Assembly (NCBI RefSeq): GCF_028389875.1
Contig: NC_084682.1
Coordinates: forward strand, 6,520,001 to 6,584,000
Direction: 5' to 3'
Origin: Rhea pennata
Lineage: Eukaryota > Chordata > Aves > Rheiformes > Rheidae
DNA: 64,000 nt
Below, one piece after another: positions 1 through 11,019 of this stretch (positions within the stretch are counted from its first letter, which is position 1; every line of letters starts with the position of its first letter). Below the pieces are notes generated by a model that ran no database searches, was not told the DNA's origin, and was given only the letters and a program-made list of their open reading frames with translations. The translations under genes were made by a program, and so were the position numbers.

Positions 1-478
1 TGGGTGTTACTCATTCAACTTTATAAAGTGGCAAGTTTAAGTAGTGACTAAAATATTTCTAAGTGGGTAAAATTCAATCACATTGTGTCAGCATTATTGG
101 CACCTATGGCTTTACAATAATGCAGGTGAGATCTGTAGTATCTGTTTTGCAGACTTATCATACAAAAGCCACATGGTAAGTGGCACCTTTTAAAAGATGT
201 CAGACGCTCCTCTCTGTATTATTTCCATAAAGTGATCTTGTTTTGCGCCTCATTAAGGTACCTGAGCCAACAGTCTTGTTTCAGGCTGGTTTTTCAAGAT
301 CTTTTTCTGTAACAGGTTCCCATTTGCTGAGCAGCTAAGCATTAGCCAACATTTCAGCAGACTGATTCCTATATATACATTAGCAGCAATGCATTTCCAG
401 AGACATGTTGCAGAAATATTAACAGCAATTGTCATCTAGAAGTCCTTTTTCCCCCTGCACCACTCTGGACAATGTAAC
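1..478 (-). other. KCTD7: KCTD7 3' UTR, partial
   Basis: This AT-rich sequence directly follows the KCTD7 stop codon. There is no other coding exon and no canonical poly(A) hexamer on the minus strand. In human the next gene in this direction is RABGEF1; nothing of it is visible here. Confidence 0.6.
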
Positions 479-855
479 TCACCACCAAGTAATCTTGAAT
501 TCATAAATAGGCCGCTTGCAGTAATAGTGATTTATCAGGTGTTTATCACACACACCAATGCACTGATGATCCACAGTTATCCCTCTATCAGAGAGGTCTG
601 TCACAATACAGTGCAGAAGATCATATACATCAGCCACAGCCTCCCAGGGCCCAAAAGATACATCTACTTCACAATGATGTTCAAACAGCTTTGTCTCACT
701 TTCACTTCTTTCAAAACGTAAAGAGTTGAAATGTGGGCATTCATAGGGAGTGATGGGCATCTCTTCTTTGAAGACACAAACCTTCAATTTTGCAAATCTT
801 GCTTTTCTTTGCATAGCTCTAAGCTTTGCTATTTCGATTATCCGTTCCAAATGAT
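479..855 (-). CDS. KCTD7: KCTD7 coding exon 4 (C-terminal domain and stop)
   Basis: The exon starts after TTTTTTAG with the last two bases of an Asp codon and encodes HLERIIEIAKLRAMQRKARF, then FAKLKVCVFKEEMPITPYECP to the conserved C-terminus KRPIYEFKITWW. The stop is TGA at 481-479. The C-terminal half is highly conserved among vertebrate KCTD7 proteins. The 3' UTR continues to position 1 without a minus-strand AATAAA, so the poly(A) site must lie outside the window. Confidence 0.97.
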
Positions 856-3800
856 CTAAAAAAGATTGAAAATAACAACAAAGCACCTTGTAAGAGAAAA
901 CAAATGTAATTCATTCATATAGAATGTTACTGCAGTGCGTAACAAGTCATTCTTAATATAATATCATGGGAAGCTGCACATCAGACAGTGTCTGTAATAA
1001 TTACATCAATTTCAGCTATCTTGTGAACATGATGTTCTTGCTATATGCTCAAATTTATTCAGTTGTAGGTCTGAACAGAACAAATGCAGAGGCAGAAAAA
1101 CCTTACTCAATAATAAGCCTCGCATGTTATGGCCTAGATCCTGTTCCCTTTAGAACAAGGTAAAAATTCACATCCTCAGACAAAGCAAAAGCAAATCTGA
1201 CACCGAGACCTCAAAGATCCAGAGTTAGCACACAGCAGATAAGTAATAAAGAAACTTCTTAAATATGGTATTTGTTTGAAAGCTGAAAGTGGTCCTGAAA
1301 GGACTATTTATATTACTTGAGTCATGTCACAGAAACACAATTAATATTACTTCATTTATTTACCTTTGTAATATGGCATTAGGCCAAGGAAAGCTTGTCT
1401 AACTTTTTCTCCTTTAAGGGGCTGGACATCCTCTAGACTGTCTAGCAGCGGTCCTATGGAATAATACTGAGCTTCCTTGTAAACTGACCTCACTCGTTCT
1501 CTTGGTGGCAGGTCACCAGATCGCAGAAAGTTAAGTATGTCTCTAAACAAAATGGGAAAAATACTGCTCAGTGCAAAGTTTCTCCAAAAGCTGTTGCAGG
1601 TGGCGAAGCACAGAAAACACTGGATAGTCACTGATTATTCAGATATACACCTTTAAAGTTAGAACTGCAAACTACATTGCCAACATGTATTCTTAAACCA
1701 TTCGTTCAAGTCTCCAAGTCAAAAAAACAAAACAAAACAAAAAAAACAACACTGACTCTGGTAATGTCAGAACTTATTTGAAAGAAAACATCAAAAAGCT
1801 CAAGGTGGAGTAACCACTTCAAACAGTACACACAAAATCTTACATGGAGAAGACTGAAGTCACTGTGTTTCAAATAAAGCTTGATTTTCCTAAAGAATTA
1901 TATGCAAAGACCTTTTATCCCACCTAAATGCAGGATTCTAGTGATATGGATGGCATATTTTCAAAAGAGGTGTTCTCACTGAAGAATCAGGGCTGCACAT
2001 TCTTATATAACAAAAAAAATTGTAATGTAGTTCTGAAACCATTAGAATTTTCGAAATTTTTCATTTGAAATTTTCAATATTGAAAGAAATCACTTTATGA
2101 GCATTAACCAACAAAATCTATTACTCACTTTATCAAATACAACAAAGATAACAGCAATTTTCGTTATAACATCAACAAATATATTGAGTAGTAATTTGGC
2201 TCTGGATTCCTGTTCTATTTTGAATTCAGATTGACAACATCACAAATTAATTTATTTTCCATCAAAGCAGCTGGCACTTCCAAATTTCCAAATCTAAAGA
2301 AATAATTATTTTCAAATAAATATACTGGCTTAATCTATTTTTGTTCTGGATAAAGGTACAATCTGAATGGTTTCTGAAAAAAAATGCAATCCTTCTCAGT
2401 TGAAGAGATCAAGAGAATCTCTACAAAGGAAAAAATAAAAAAGAAATAAAAGTTGTTTGTAAAGTGTGCTTTGAGTGAAGGCCTTAATCTATAAATATTA
2501 CAGGAAATCATGATTATGTATTCTAGCCATCTCACATCAAATCAAACAGAGTATTAGTAGGACCATGGCTAATTTAATTGAAAATAAAAAGTAAGCTACG
2601 CGCTTATTTAAAAGCTTCAGAAGGAGTCCTGAAGATGAAGGAATATGGCACTGCCAGCTAAAATCACTTAAAATAAATTCTTCAAATCTTGTGCTTTTTT
2701 CCAGTTACATTTTAATATCATTTATTTTCAAAGCACTCCAGAGGTAAGTAACTCACTTACCAAAAAAGCATATATATTATGATAAATTTATTTTCTTGGA
2801 AAGTTAAAACCCATTGGAAGCATGGATTTTGAGTTAGCACTCCATTTTTTTTTACATAAATAGTATTTCAGAAATGCGTAATTAAAGCTGAACAAAACTT
2901 CCTATCACAAATTCTCAGAGGAAAACACTATTTATGAGTGAGGCTAACTGTATTCGAAATGAGTTGTATTATACAGAGAGAAGCTTCAATCTGTTCAGCA
3001 GAACGTAAATTTAACTAAATTCAGATATACAATATAAATTCTAGACAACTGAAAAATGTAAGACATAATGTGAAAAAGATTTTAATAAAGTGGGAATTTA
3101 TCAAAGAAATCTTCTAATCATTATGATTTTAATAGGGTAGACTATTTCCAGTGGAAGTCAAGCTATTAAATTAGTCAATTTCTGGACCATTTTTTAACAT
3201 ATAAAATTGCACAACTGAACTTGGACTGACATCCATAAATATTCCATTAAACACTGAAAACTAACAACTGGAAGAATGATGTTTGTAGAGAAACCTAGAT
3301 GAATCCAATCAATTCTCTCTTTCACAAAAATACTGTAATATTAACAAAGAAGCACTGACATAAAAAAAGAGCTTCCTATGACAGGTAATCTTAAATAGGT
3401 TCTTTCTTAAAAAACAGCAAAACTTGACAACTTGTAAGGATACTCTAAAGGAAACAGAGCACAGATTCAAAACATAGCTTGCTTTTCTTTACTCAGTATA
3501 AAGCTTAAGCCATTAGATATGAAATAGTTTTTCAGCTGTGATATACTGTGACTGACTTTCTTCTCGAGATGTTTTGAAGGCATGGATGCAAGCTAATCAA
3601 GTTTTCATAAAAGCTACCACACAAATAGGATTTAATCAGAAGAAAAAAAAATAAAAGTAACACGTTTTTCTTTCAAAAGAATTTTTCTTCACTAAACACT
3701 TTGAAAGCATACTGCTGAGGATACTGCACATACCCAAAGTAAGTTCCATCTCTGTCAATAAAATATCTGCCTTCAGCATCTGTTGGAATATAGTGTCTTC

Positions 3801-5419
3801 CACTGAACATAGCTGCCAACATTGTGTCCTCATAACGTCTCAGTGTTGACAGTCTTGTTGTGAAACACATGCCTCCTACATTTAGTGGAACAACTTCTGG
3901 AAACTGAAAAAGCAATCACATCATCAGAAATGAGCCTGTAGTGCTTTGCAAACACGTACAGGCCAAAATGATTAGAACTGCTAGAAGACAAAAGGAGAAA
4001 ATTATAAATGAAATTTGGCAAAAGGGCATGTTTAGAAGCCTTCATTAAAATAAGAGGAACAATCAACCAGCAGATCTTCCGAAAGCTAAGATATTCACTC
4101 AACTATAGGGCTGCTGTATAAAATGAAGCATTAACCAAAGAGTCTTCATGTGTCTTGATGTTCTTTTTTAATTAGTTTGAAACCAGAAGACAGCAATTGA
4201 CAGAAAGAAGTGAGCCCAGTATTTAAGATTTTTGCTTATCTTGAAACAACTTTGAAGAAAATGCAGTAAGGTTGGAAAGACTAATAGGGAATTCACATTG
4301 GGTAGAAACAGAGCAGGCAAGGAAGGCAATCTCAGCAGTGCTTTTGCTAAGTCTGGTAAGGGAGTCAGGGGAATGGCAGTGCCAAAGGAAGAGTCTGTCA
4401 ATGTTTTGTTTTTCCGTCTCCAAAAATAACATTAAGAGCAGGACTGAAATTATGACAAGAGGATTTGAGAAGGCAGAGAAGTTCCAAACCTGAATGATGC
4501 AACAACAGCAGAGGCAGCAACAATCAGAGGAATCATAGTCATTTTACAGTTCAGAGTACGTTCACTTTGACATTTTTGACACTTCTTGATAATCTTTGCC
4601 ACTATGACAATATTTGGTCCAACAAATGCCCCTTTCCTGGCCTGTTGCCACAAAACAGTGAGGTTCAAGGGATTAACACCTTGTATCCTCTGACTTCCAC
4701 ATACAGTCACTGAATGTTTTCATTTTAGTTGCAAATCTGAAACAGCAGTCACGTCTACAGCTTTAATACCAGATATTCATTAAAAGGATGAATGACTTCT
4801 CTCTCTCTCTCTCCTTTCATTTTTCCCTTCTTTCTTTTGGAATCTTCTCTCCCCCCACCCCAAAATGAGTAGGAAATCTCAGGTCAAACTTGGGACTTGC
4901 TGTTCCACTGGTCCCTTTACGCATTAGTGGGTTTGTTGGAAATCAGTGATCCTGTACTTGTTTTAGGCCTGCTGTAAACTTAAATGTCTTAATATCACAA
5001 CTTACGATGCTTCAGTACCAAAACAAACACTTATTCGTATTTGTCAGGCTCAAGCTACTGAAGTAAAATACATGGAAGTTAGTCCTGAAGGAGTATTAAT
5101 AATAATAATGAAGGAATAAAAAGAATACAAGGAACTGAACCAATTCAGCTAGCAATGGGAACTGAACTGGGTACCCGTAAGTACTCCAAGAAACCTGAAT
5201 TCTTTGGCATCTGAGCAGTATGTGGTGCTGCAATAACTGGATCTTATCAGATGAACAGTACCAGAGAGCTCTTACCTGCTGAGGCAGCAGAGGTAGCGAT
5301 TGTCCTGCCTGGGTTGCAGTAGGAGTGGCTGGCTCTTGGAAATCATCCTCTGCATCTGAGCTCGACATGGCATCATCCGGGTTTCCACTCACTTTGTTCT
5401 GCCCTGTAACTACCACCAT
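479..5419 (-). CDS. KCTD7: KCTD7, BTB/POZ potassium channel tetramerisation domain protein 7 (whole coding span, 4 exons)
   Basis: The coding sequence joins 5419-5276, 3903-3734, 1542-1364 and 855-479 on the minus strand: 144+170+179+377 = 870 nt, or 289 residues plus a TGA stop. That is the length I recall for human KCTD7. The N-terminus MVVVTG, the acidic stretch AMSSSDAEDDF, the BTB core (FPEVVPLNVGG to about residue 150) and the C-terminus YEFKITWW are all near-identical to the mammalian protein. Known family role: a cytosolic BTB-domain protein that assembles as oligomers and binds cullin-3; human mutations cause progressive myoclonus epilepsy. Every intron border is GT-AG and the phases agree. 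The order CRCP-TPST1-KCTD7 also matches human synteny. Identity is by recognition, not by a database search. Confidence 0.97.
856..1363 (-). other. KCTD7 intron 3
   Basis: AT-rich intron between coding exons 3 and 4. The GTAAAT donor and TTTTTTAG acceptor are visible. No other feature was seen. Confidence 0.85.
1364..1542 (-). CDS. KCTD7: KCTD7 coding exon 3 (end of BTB domain)
   Basis: The exon encodes DILNFLRSGDLPPRERVRSV, then the YKEAQYYSIGPLLDSLEDVQPLKG segment and VRQAFLGLMPYYK. Its first base A at 1542 completes the Gly codon from exon 2; an alternative AG two bases further in would break the frame. The donor at 1364/1363 is AAAG|GTAAAT (phase 1). The segment finishes the BTB fold and enters the linker to the C-terminal domain. 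Confidence 0.96.
1543..3733 (-). other. KCTD7 intron 2
   Basis: AT-rich intron of about 2.2 kb. It has short A-rich tracts (for example 1720-1750) but no recognisable repeat family, RNA gene or hidden exon. Confidence 0.85.
3734..3903 (-). CDS. KCTD7: KCTD7 coding exon 2 (start of BTB domain)
   Basis: The exon begins after a CTTTTTCAG acceptor with FPEVVPLNVGG and runs through TTRLSTLRRYEDTMLAAMFSG and HYIPTDAEGRYFIDRDGTYF. It ends in the codon for Gly split GG|A at a GTATGT donor (phase 2). This is the first half of the BTB/T1 fold shared by KCTD proteins and voltage-gated K+ channel tetramerisation domains. It is 170 nt long and its phases match both neighbours. Confidence 0.96.
3904..5275 (-). 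other. KCTD7 intron 1
   Basis: Intron of about 1.4 kb between the exon encoding the N-terminus and the first BTB exon. It holds a (CT)n tract near 4796-4813. Nothing else could be supported. Confidence 0.85.
5276..5419 (-). CDS. KCTD7: KCTD7 coding exon 1
   Basis: This exon encodes residues 1-48, from MVVVTGQNKV through the conserved acidic/Ser segment to LPLLPQQ. The ATG at 5419-5417 has a good Kozak context (G at -3 and +4). The exon ends CAGCAG|GTAAGAG, a strong phase-0 donor at 5276/5275. Residues 7-15 (QNKVSGNPD) differ from the human sequence, while the SSSDAEDD block and the ATPTATQAG block are conserved. The leader upstream contains a possible acceptor (pyrimidine-rich ...TTTCCTATTTAG at 5469-5470), so part of the 5' UTR could be spliced. 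Confidence 0.95.
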
Positions 5420-5700
5420 CCCTCTGGCTCTCGTAAGCAGGTTTGCGGGATAGGCAGCCGTGGCAATGCTAAATAGGAAACAAGACCTAAATTATTTAGG
5501 CGCTCTTCCCACCAGCTGCAGATGATCACGTGGCAGGCAAAGGCATGCAGTTCCCCTGCTTTACATAGATAATTTACAATGGCATTGCTATTACTGGGAA
5601 ATGAGTCACAACAAGGATGAGTATTGTGCTGACAGGCAAGCTCAAAGAGGGCTGTATCTGAAGGAATGCAGTTTGCAGAGCTGTACCAAGGTCCTACCGT

Positions 5701-5960
5701 GACAGAGCCCCTGCTAGTGGCTGGATAAAAGGCCAGCGCGCATTGGCTGCACAGTGCGGTGCTTGATTGGCTCCACCACGCTTCTGCAGCAAAATGTCAT
5801 TTGCTGCGTGAATTTGGACGGCCGCTGTCCCACCCATCCAGCTGCAATAGGCTGCCTGCAGAAGCGTGCCCTGAAATCTGCTCTCTCATTGGCCTGGGCG
5901 CGCTGTGGCAAAACCCTGATTACTGCTCGCAATAAAGCTCCAGAGTCTTTTAATCACCTT
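5701..5960 (-). promoter_or_regulatory. KCTD7 proximal promoter with three CCAAT boxes and a TATA-like box
   Basis: On the minus strand this stretch carries CCAAT boxes at 5892-5887, 5770-5765 and 5746-5741, followed by a TATA-like TTTTATC at 5730-5724. A start site would be expected near 5695-5700, about 280 bases before the KCTD7 ATG. The paired CCAAT boxes 24 bases apart resemble NF-Y-type promoters. GC content is higher than in the flanks, but this is not a strong CpG island. The elements are seen directly; that they start KCTD7 transcription is inferred from position and orientation. Confidence 0.6.
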
Positions 5961-8900
5961 CAAATGCAAAAGCAGATCAGATCTGGCTGTATACAATGAC
6001 AGGAGCTTCAGGTATCTTAAAGGCTGACTGCAGTTCAATCATTTCCTGCAAAACATGAGAATCTAGCTTTCTAACTGGACAAAGAAAACGCAAGTGGAAG
6101 TTTTCCTGTCAGCTGCATCACATCGTATCGTGCCATGCACACATCTACGTGATACGCATATATCTAACTCTGTGTATTATATTGTGCATTTACCACTAAT
6201 TATCCAATTCCCTTTCCTGCACAGAAAAAAAAATGCATAGCAACACCAACTACAATGCTTTCACAGTCAATCTTCAACCAGAGTACAGGGCAAATTAACA
6301 ATAAACTGAGATAATAAAAGCAATGATTCAACAAACAGCAGAGTAGAAACACTAGAAATCTTGCTCTTCTCTTTACACTGCCTTCTTACATTAAAAGTTC
6401 GTCTGTCTACAGGACTGCTGTGTGTGTCCACCAGCATCACAACATCCTAACAAAGAAAATATAGTACTGTAGGCCTTACATAGCACTCTAACTTTCCAAG
6501 CTTCTTCTCTCAAATCACTATAAACTACAAGAGAGAAAGAAAACCTGTGCAAATAGATCTAATAGCCAGACAATGTTTCTTGATTAAATGTTTCATAAAA
6601 GCTGTTTCCAATCAAAAGCAACAAGTGGAAGTGACATAAAATTTTAATAGCTCTATTCTACTTTACTAAATTTGCCAATATCTCAGGCTGCCTTTAGAAA
6701 TCAGCTCCTGAAGGAAAAGCTGTAGGTTCAAAATGATCATGGATAAAACGGACAAAAACACTATACTCCTGGTTAAAATAGATACTTTTCAGAGAATTGA
6801 TCAGACTAAACCTCGACACACTGTGGGAGCTTATGTGGCTTTCTTATATCATAATTTGGAGGTAACCTCCTGATCCTCTTCAACACTTTAGTAAGCCCAG
6901 ATAAGTAGCATGAAAGTTTCAGAAATTTATTTTTAAACTGCAGCTTCTTAAGAAGCCTGGGCCCAGCTCAAGATAGGTACTTTAACTTCTCTTCCCTACA
7001 GTTGAAAAGATGGACTTTCACCTCACAATCATTTTTTCATCTAAGTAAAATGCAGAGGCAGATAAACATGGATGGAAGAACTTCATGTCCACACCACAGT
7101 AACAATTTTAATGTTTGCCCTGAAACAACAATTTTCATCCTGATGTCACCAATTATCAAAACAAGTCAAATATAGGTCACTCATAAAGAGCACAGAAAAA
7201 CAATCTTTAGCTTATATTTTTATACAAACTTCTTCAATGAGGTAAATTATCAGTAAAATAAGCAGCAGCCTGTGGAAGCCTAATTTGTAAGAGATCTAGT
7301 TAAAACTGAGTGACTGTGAGTGTGTTATTTGTAAGGCTGTTACCTGACACCAGTGCTTTACTGCTTTATTTCCAGTTCTCCTAAGAATAATCAAAGAACT
7401 CAAGAACCTAACAAATGCAGTCTTTAATTGCCCATATTTGCCAAGAATGTCCCATAATTTTCAAGTAAATGGAATGTACTCAGAATAAACAAAATTCAGC
7501 TCCATTAAGCATATCAGAAACATGGTCCCACAGAATGAGTTTTAGGTAGGTACATCCATTTGACACTGCACCAGGAAGGTCCTCCTTCTCATAAAAGTAG
7601 AGGCTTGAGAAAAAGGAATTCTCCCTCTTTCATAATTCATCTCCTTTAACATGACACCAGCGTACAGGAAAAAAAACACGAGAGATTCTATTTTCTTCAT
7701 GAATGTAACAGCAATCTAATTTCAACAGAGTATCACCTATTAACGAAAAAATTATAACCTTTTCTTTTCCCACTGGAACTTTTCACACAAAATCTCCTAA
7801 ATAGTGAGGTTTAGAATATAACATCTCAGCCCATAATTAACTCAGGATTTTAGAGAATAAGATTTACAATAATAAAATGAAGAGACTGATCATTTATAAG
7901 GTTGTTTAACCTGTTTTTTTGATGTTTGTTAAAAGGTAACAGATGTTGCTCTAAAGGATTGCTTCATTGCCTGTCCATCCACAGACACAGCAGTGACACA
8001 GTAGTTTGCTGACTGGAACAAAGAATCTTCCTAAAAGAAAAACATAAGCTAATCACCATTCAGGTTTTTGATATATAATTTTGTGCACTTTGACTCTTGC
8101 CATTTCATGAGGAATATACATCCCCCTGAAAATCCGCCTCCCCCCAAAAGTCTACTTAGATCATGCGCAATTATTAACTAGCCACAAAATTATTTCTCTT
8201 ACTAAATGTCTCATTAAAGTTCTATGGTTTGTTTAGTTTATTTGAACTCAGCAAATGCATTCATTTCATTTTCAAGTACATCTAGACACTGGTCAACACA
8301 AAATTGATGAGAAAACAGCACTAATAAAGAAACTGATTTTGAAATCAAGTATCTAATTGAACTATACTTCAGCAGCATCTATGTCTACCAGCATACCTCC
8401 TTCTAGTTCACAAACTACTTGTCATTTAAGTGGCAGACATTACTTCCCTGAGATTTGTTTACTGACAATTTACATGATGTCCCTCTCACACACCCACAGT
8501 CATACACTATGTTTAAGGAAACTGACTGTATGAACTGGACTTGCAGGTTGTGCTTCATTCCCTAGGGAATGACAGCAACCTTCAACCTCTATTAAGTTTT
8601 ACTGATGTCCAGACCAGAAAGGGCAGCTTTTCAAGGAACTGATGTTCCCTTAACTTTTTTTCACATAAGCAATTTTGTTTTAAATATCTTCTGAAGTTAT
8701 GAAGTTACAGTATCACCTTTTCATGTATATATAACTACATGATCAAAGTATTCATCATCAATAAATACTGATCTGTGAATCTATCATAAGAGATGTGCTA
8801 ACCTAGCCACACTGCTATTCAAAGGCAGGTCACCGCCACGGGCTTGTTTAGAAAACAACAAGCAAATTGTTAGGAAGTCTCTCCCTTTTTTAAGGGAAAC

Positions 8901-9390
8901 TGGGTCTCTGTGCAGACAGAGTGAGATATGACTTAGTCATCTCTCTAAGATTTTTTGAGACTCAGATGATCAAAAGTTTGTAAGAACAAAGCAGAATGAC
9001 AGAAAATCTAGTTACAGTAATTCTAGCCGATCTGTGCAAGGATAGCAAAGAAACATTCTGGAACAGGATGGAAGCCCTGAACTGCAGTAAACTATGCTAC
9101 AAAGGGATTTGCTTGTAAAGGTAAAACTGGACATAATTAGCAGATCTGGCCATTAGCAAAGCACAACACAAATTACGATGTAGGGATACTATAACTTGAT
9201 CTTTGCATTGTTTTAAAGCTGTGTAGTCCAAAAATAGAGCATATAGGAGCATATGGCGCGATGCTTTATCACCAGCAGCGACTTTCTTAAATAAAAACGG
9301 GACAGTTGAGAGATCTTCTTGGAGGACAGTGAATAACCCACAGACGAAGGCTACGCAGCCTGTATTTGCTGACAGCAACGGTGGTATTTG
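5961..9390. other. Intergenic/upstream DNA between KCTD7 promoter and CpG island
   Basis: AT-rich sequence with no coding exon, RNA gene or recognisable transposable element that I could support. It would be an intron if the CpG island at 9.4-10.8 kb is a distal KCTD7 promoter. Confidence 0.6.
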
Positions 9391-9738
9391 TACAGTTTTG
9401 TAGCACCGCTGTGCACTGAAGGATTTTTACACGGTTGCCCGGGTTCGCCCCTGCGAGGCACGGAAGCACCAGCCCCGCCTGCGGCTGGGACGAAGCGGCC
9501 ACGAGCCCGGCAAGGCAGCAGGACCTGCGGGCGTCGGGAGCCCCCAGGCCCGCTCGGCCCCGCCAGCCACGGGGCCGCCTGCAGCTCCCGGCTGCTCCTC
9601 AGACGTAAAAAGACAACTGGAAATTCCTATTTTACCACGCAATTAAATATTAAGTCTCGCTCAGCGCCTCGCTAGCGCGCACAGAGCAGCCGCGGCACGC
9701 GCGGCGGGCACCAGCGAGAGCGCGCAACGGCCGTTTAC

Positions 9739-9774
9739 CTTCCGCGGCGCCACGGCCGCGGGCCTGCGCTCCAT
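9739..9774 (-). CDS. Candidate alternative first coding exon (12 codons) in the CpG island
   Basis: On the minus strand an ATG at 9774-9772 in an excellent Kozak context (GGCAGCGATGG) opens MERRPAAVAPRK and ends at AAG|GTAAAC, a plausible donor in phase 0. KCTD7 exon 2 begins in phase 0, so splicing this exon to 3903 would give a KCTD7 form with a different N-terminus. It could equally be a noncoding 5' exon spliced to the acceptor near 5468, where this ATG would be an upstream ORF, or chance. No transcript evidence is available. Confidence 0.25.
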
Positions 9775-9979
9775 CGCTGCCACCGCCGCCCCGCGTCCCG
9801 CGGCAGCAGCTCCAGCGAGGCGGCCGGCACCCGGCTGCCCCGGCTTCGCCCGAAGTTCCCGCGAACCGCTGCTTTTCCAAGCGTTTCCCGGAAACGCCTC
9901 CAGGCTGTAAAGCCGGGGTCGTTTCCCCTCAAGTTAAACCAGAGGCGGGCGAGTCCGCCCCTGCGCGGGGCGGCGATCC

Positions 9980-10014
9980 GCGGGGTGGGGGGTGTGTGTG
10001 TGGGGGGGGGGGGG
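9980..10014 (+). repeat. G-rich run with GT tract, G-quadruplex-forming pattern
   Basis: Runs of 4, 6 and 13 G are separated by a T and by a short (TG)n tract. This satisfies the pattern of four or more G-runs of at least three with short loops on the plus strand. Confidence 0.7.
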
Positions 10015-10060
10015 TGTCGTCGGGGCACCTCCCGCAGGCGGCGGCTAGAGCCGGCCGTTA

Positions 10061-10120
10061 ACGGCTAACGGCGGCGGCTAACGGCCAACGGCGGCGGTTA
10101 ACGGCCAACGGCGGCGGCCC
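10061..10120 (+). repeat. Three tandem 20-bp units with MYB-type cores
   Basis: Three adjoining 20-base units in exact register (10061-10080, 10081-10100, 10101-10120) share the pattern ACGGCYAACGGCGGCGGYYN. Between 10058 and 10111 there are six YAACGG hexamers (TAACGG or CAACGG), the core bound by MYB-family factors. Repeat structure is seen directly; binding is inference. Confidence 0.8.
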
Positions 10121-10800
10121 GGCCGCGCCCCGGGCGCGCGCGCTCGCGCCCCCTGGCGGCGCTGCCGCCCCGCCGGGGGGGGGTGGTGAGGAGGAGGGGG
10201 GAGGCACCTGCCGCCGCATCCCTCCGCGGCGCCGGCGCGTCACGGCGCGCCCAGCCCCGGGGCCGCGGAGCCCCACGCGGGAAGGGTTTCACGCCCGCCC
10301 GTCGCCTTCGTTGTGTCTCAGGGCACGAAGGTTTCGCGGCGCGAGGGGCAGCGGCTCCGCTAGGGGCTGCTCGCCGCTCACGGTTGCTGGTTTCAGGTCC
10401 TCAACGCCCCCGCCAGCGCTTCACTCGCTCCTGCTTCTTCACATTCATCTTTCATCATCTCAACAAAGCGGCAGCAACGGGAAAAGCCTCGTAGTTGTAA
10501 AGAAAACGTCCCAAAGGGCACGGGGAGAACGTGTGTTAGGAAAGGCGAAGGTTGGTGAAAGGGCTGGAGAAGGCCGAGGGCAGCTCCGGCAAGGGCTCAG
10601 GGAGCGGGACAGACCCGCGTCGGGCGCCTAGCAGTGCTCCGGGCAGGCCCGCGGAGCCACAAAACACGGGGTAAAGATTCCACTGCACTGTCTTATGAAC
10701 AGGTAGGGGAATTTTTCAGCAGAAAGTCTGTCCCTCTCCCCCTTCTCACCCTTTACCTGCTTCAACACAGTTGCTTTTGGGAAATAAATCCAGAAGAAGA

Positions 10801-11019
10801 AACAAAGAAAGAAAGCATGTTACTGTTTCTACACCCCTCAGCTGGATACTCTTAATTCCTTTCTGTCCCATCACCCAGCTACTAAACTAAAATGCATTCA
10901 GCAGCAAACCTTAAAATGAGATCCAGACCAAGACATTAGATTACATCTTTCATCTAAGCAATGCCACGATATCTTCAGTTATTTAAATCCCAACTCAAAG
11001 GCAAATGCATTAACCAAAA
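10801..11019. other. Intergenic gap before the TPST1 3' end
   Basis: AT-rich sequence with no supported feature. It separates the CpG island from the predicted TPST1 poly(A) region. Confidence 0.5.

Larger units (their letters stand above)
9391..10800. promoter_or_regulatory. Orphan CpG island between KCTD7 and the TPST1 3' end
   Basis: This stretch is dense in CpG and very GC-rich from about 9.43 to 10.38 kb, in contrast to AT-rich flanks. Such islands normally mark promoters. On the minus strand it lies about 4 kb upstream of KCTD7; on the plus strand it points at the 3' end of TPST1. It contains a G-run, a 20-bp tandem repeat and a short candidate minus-strand coding exon, listed separately. 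Several open frames cross it on both strands, as expected from GC-rich sequence, and none resembles a protein I know. Confidence 0.75.
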
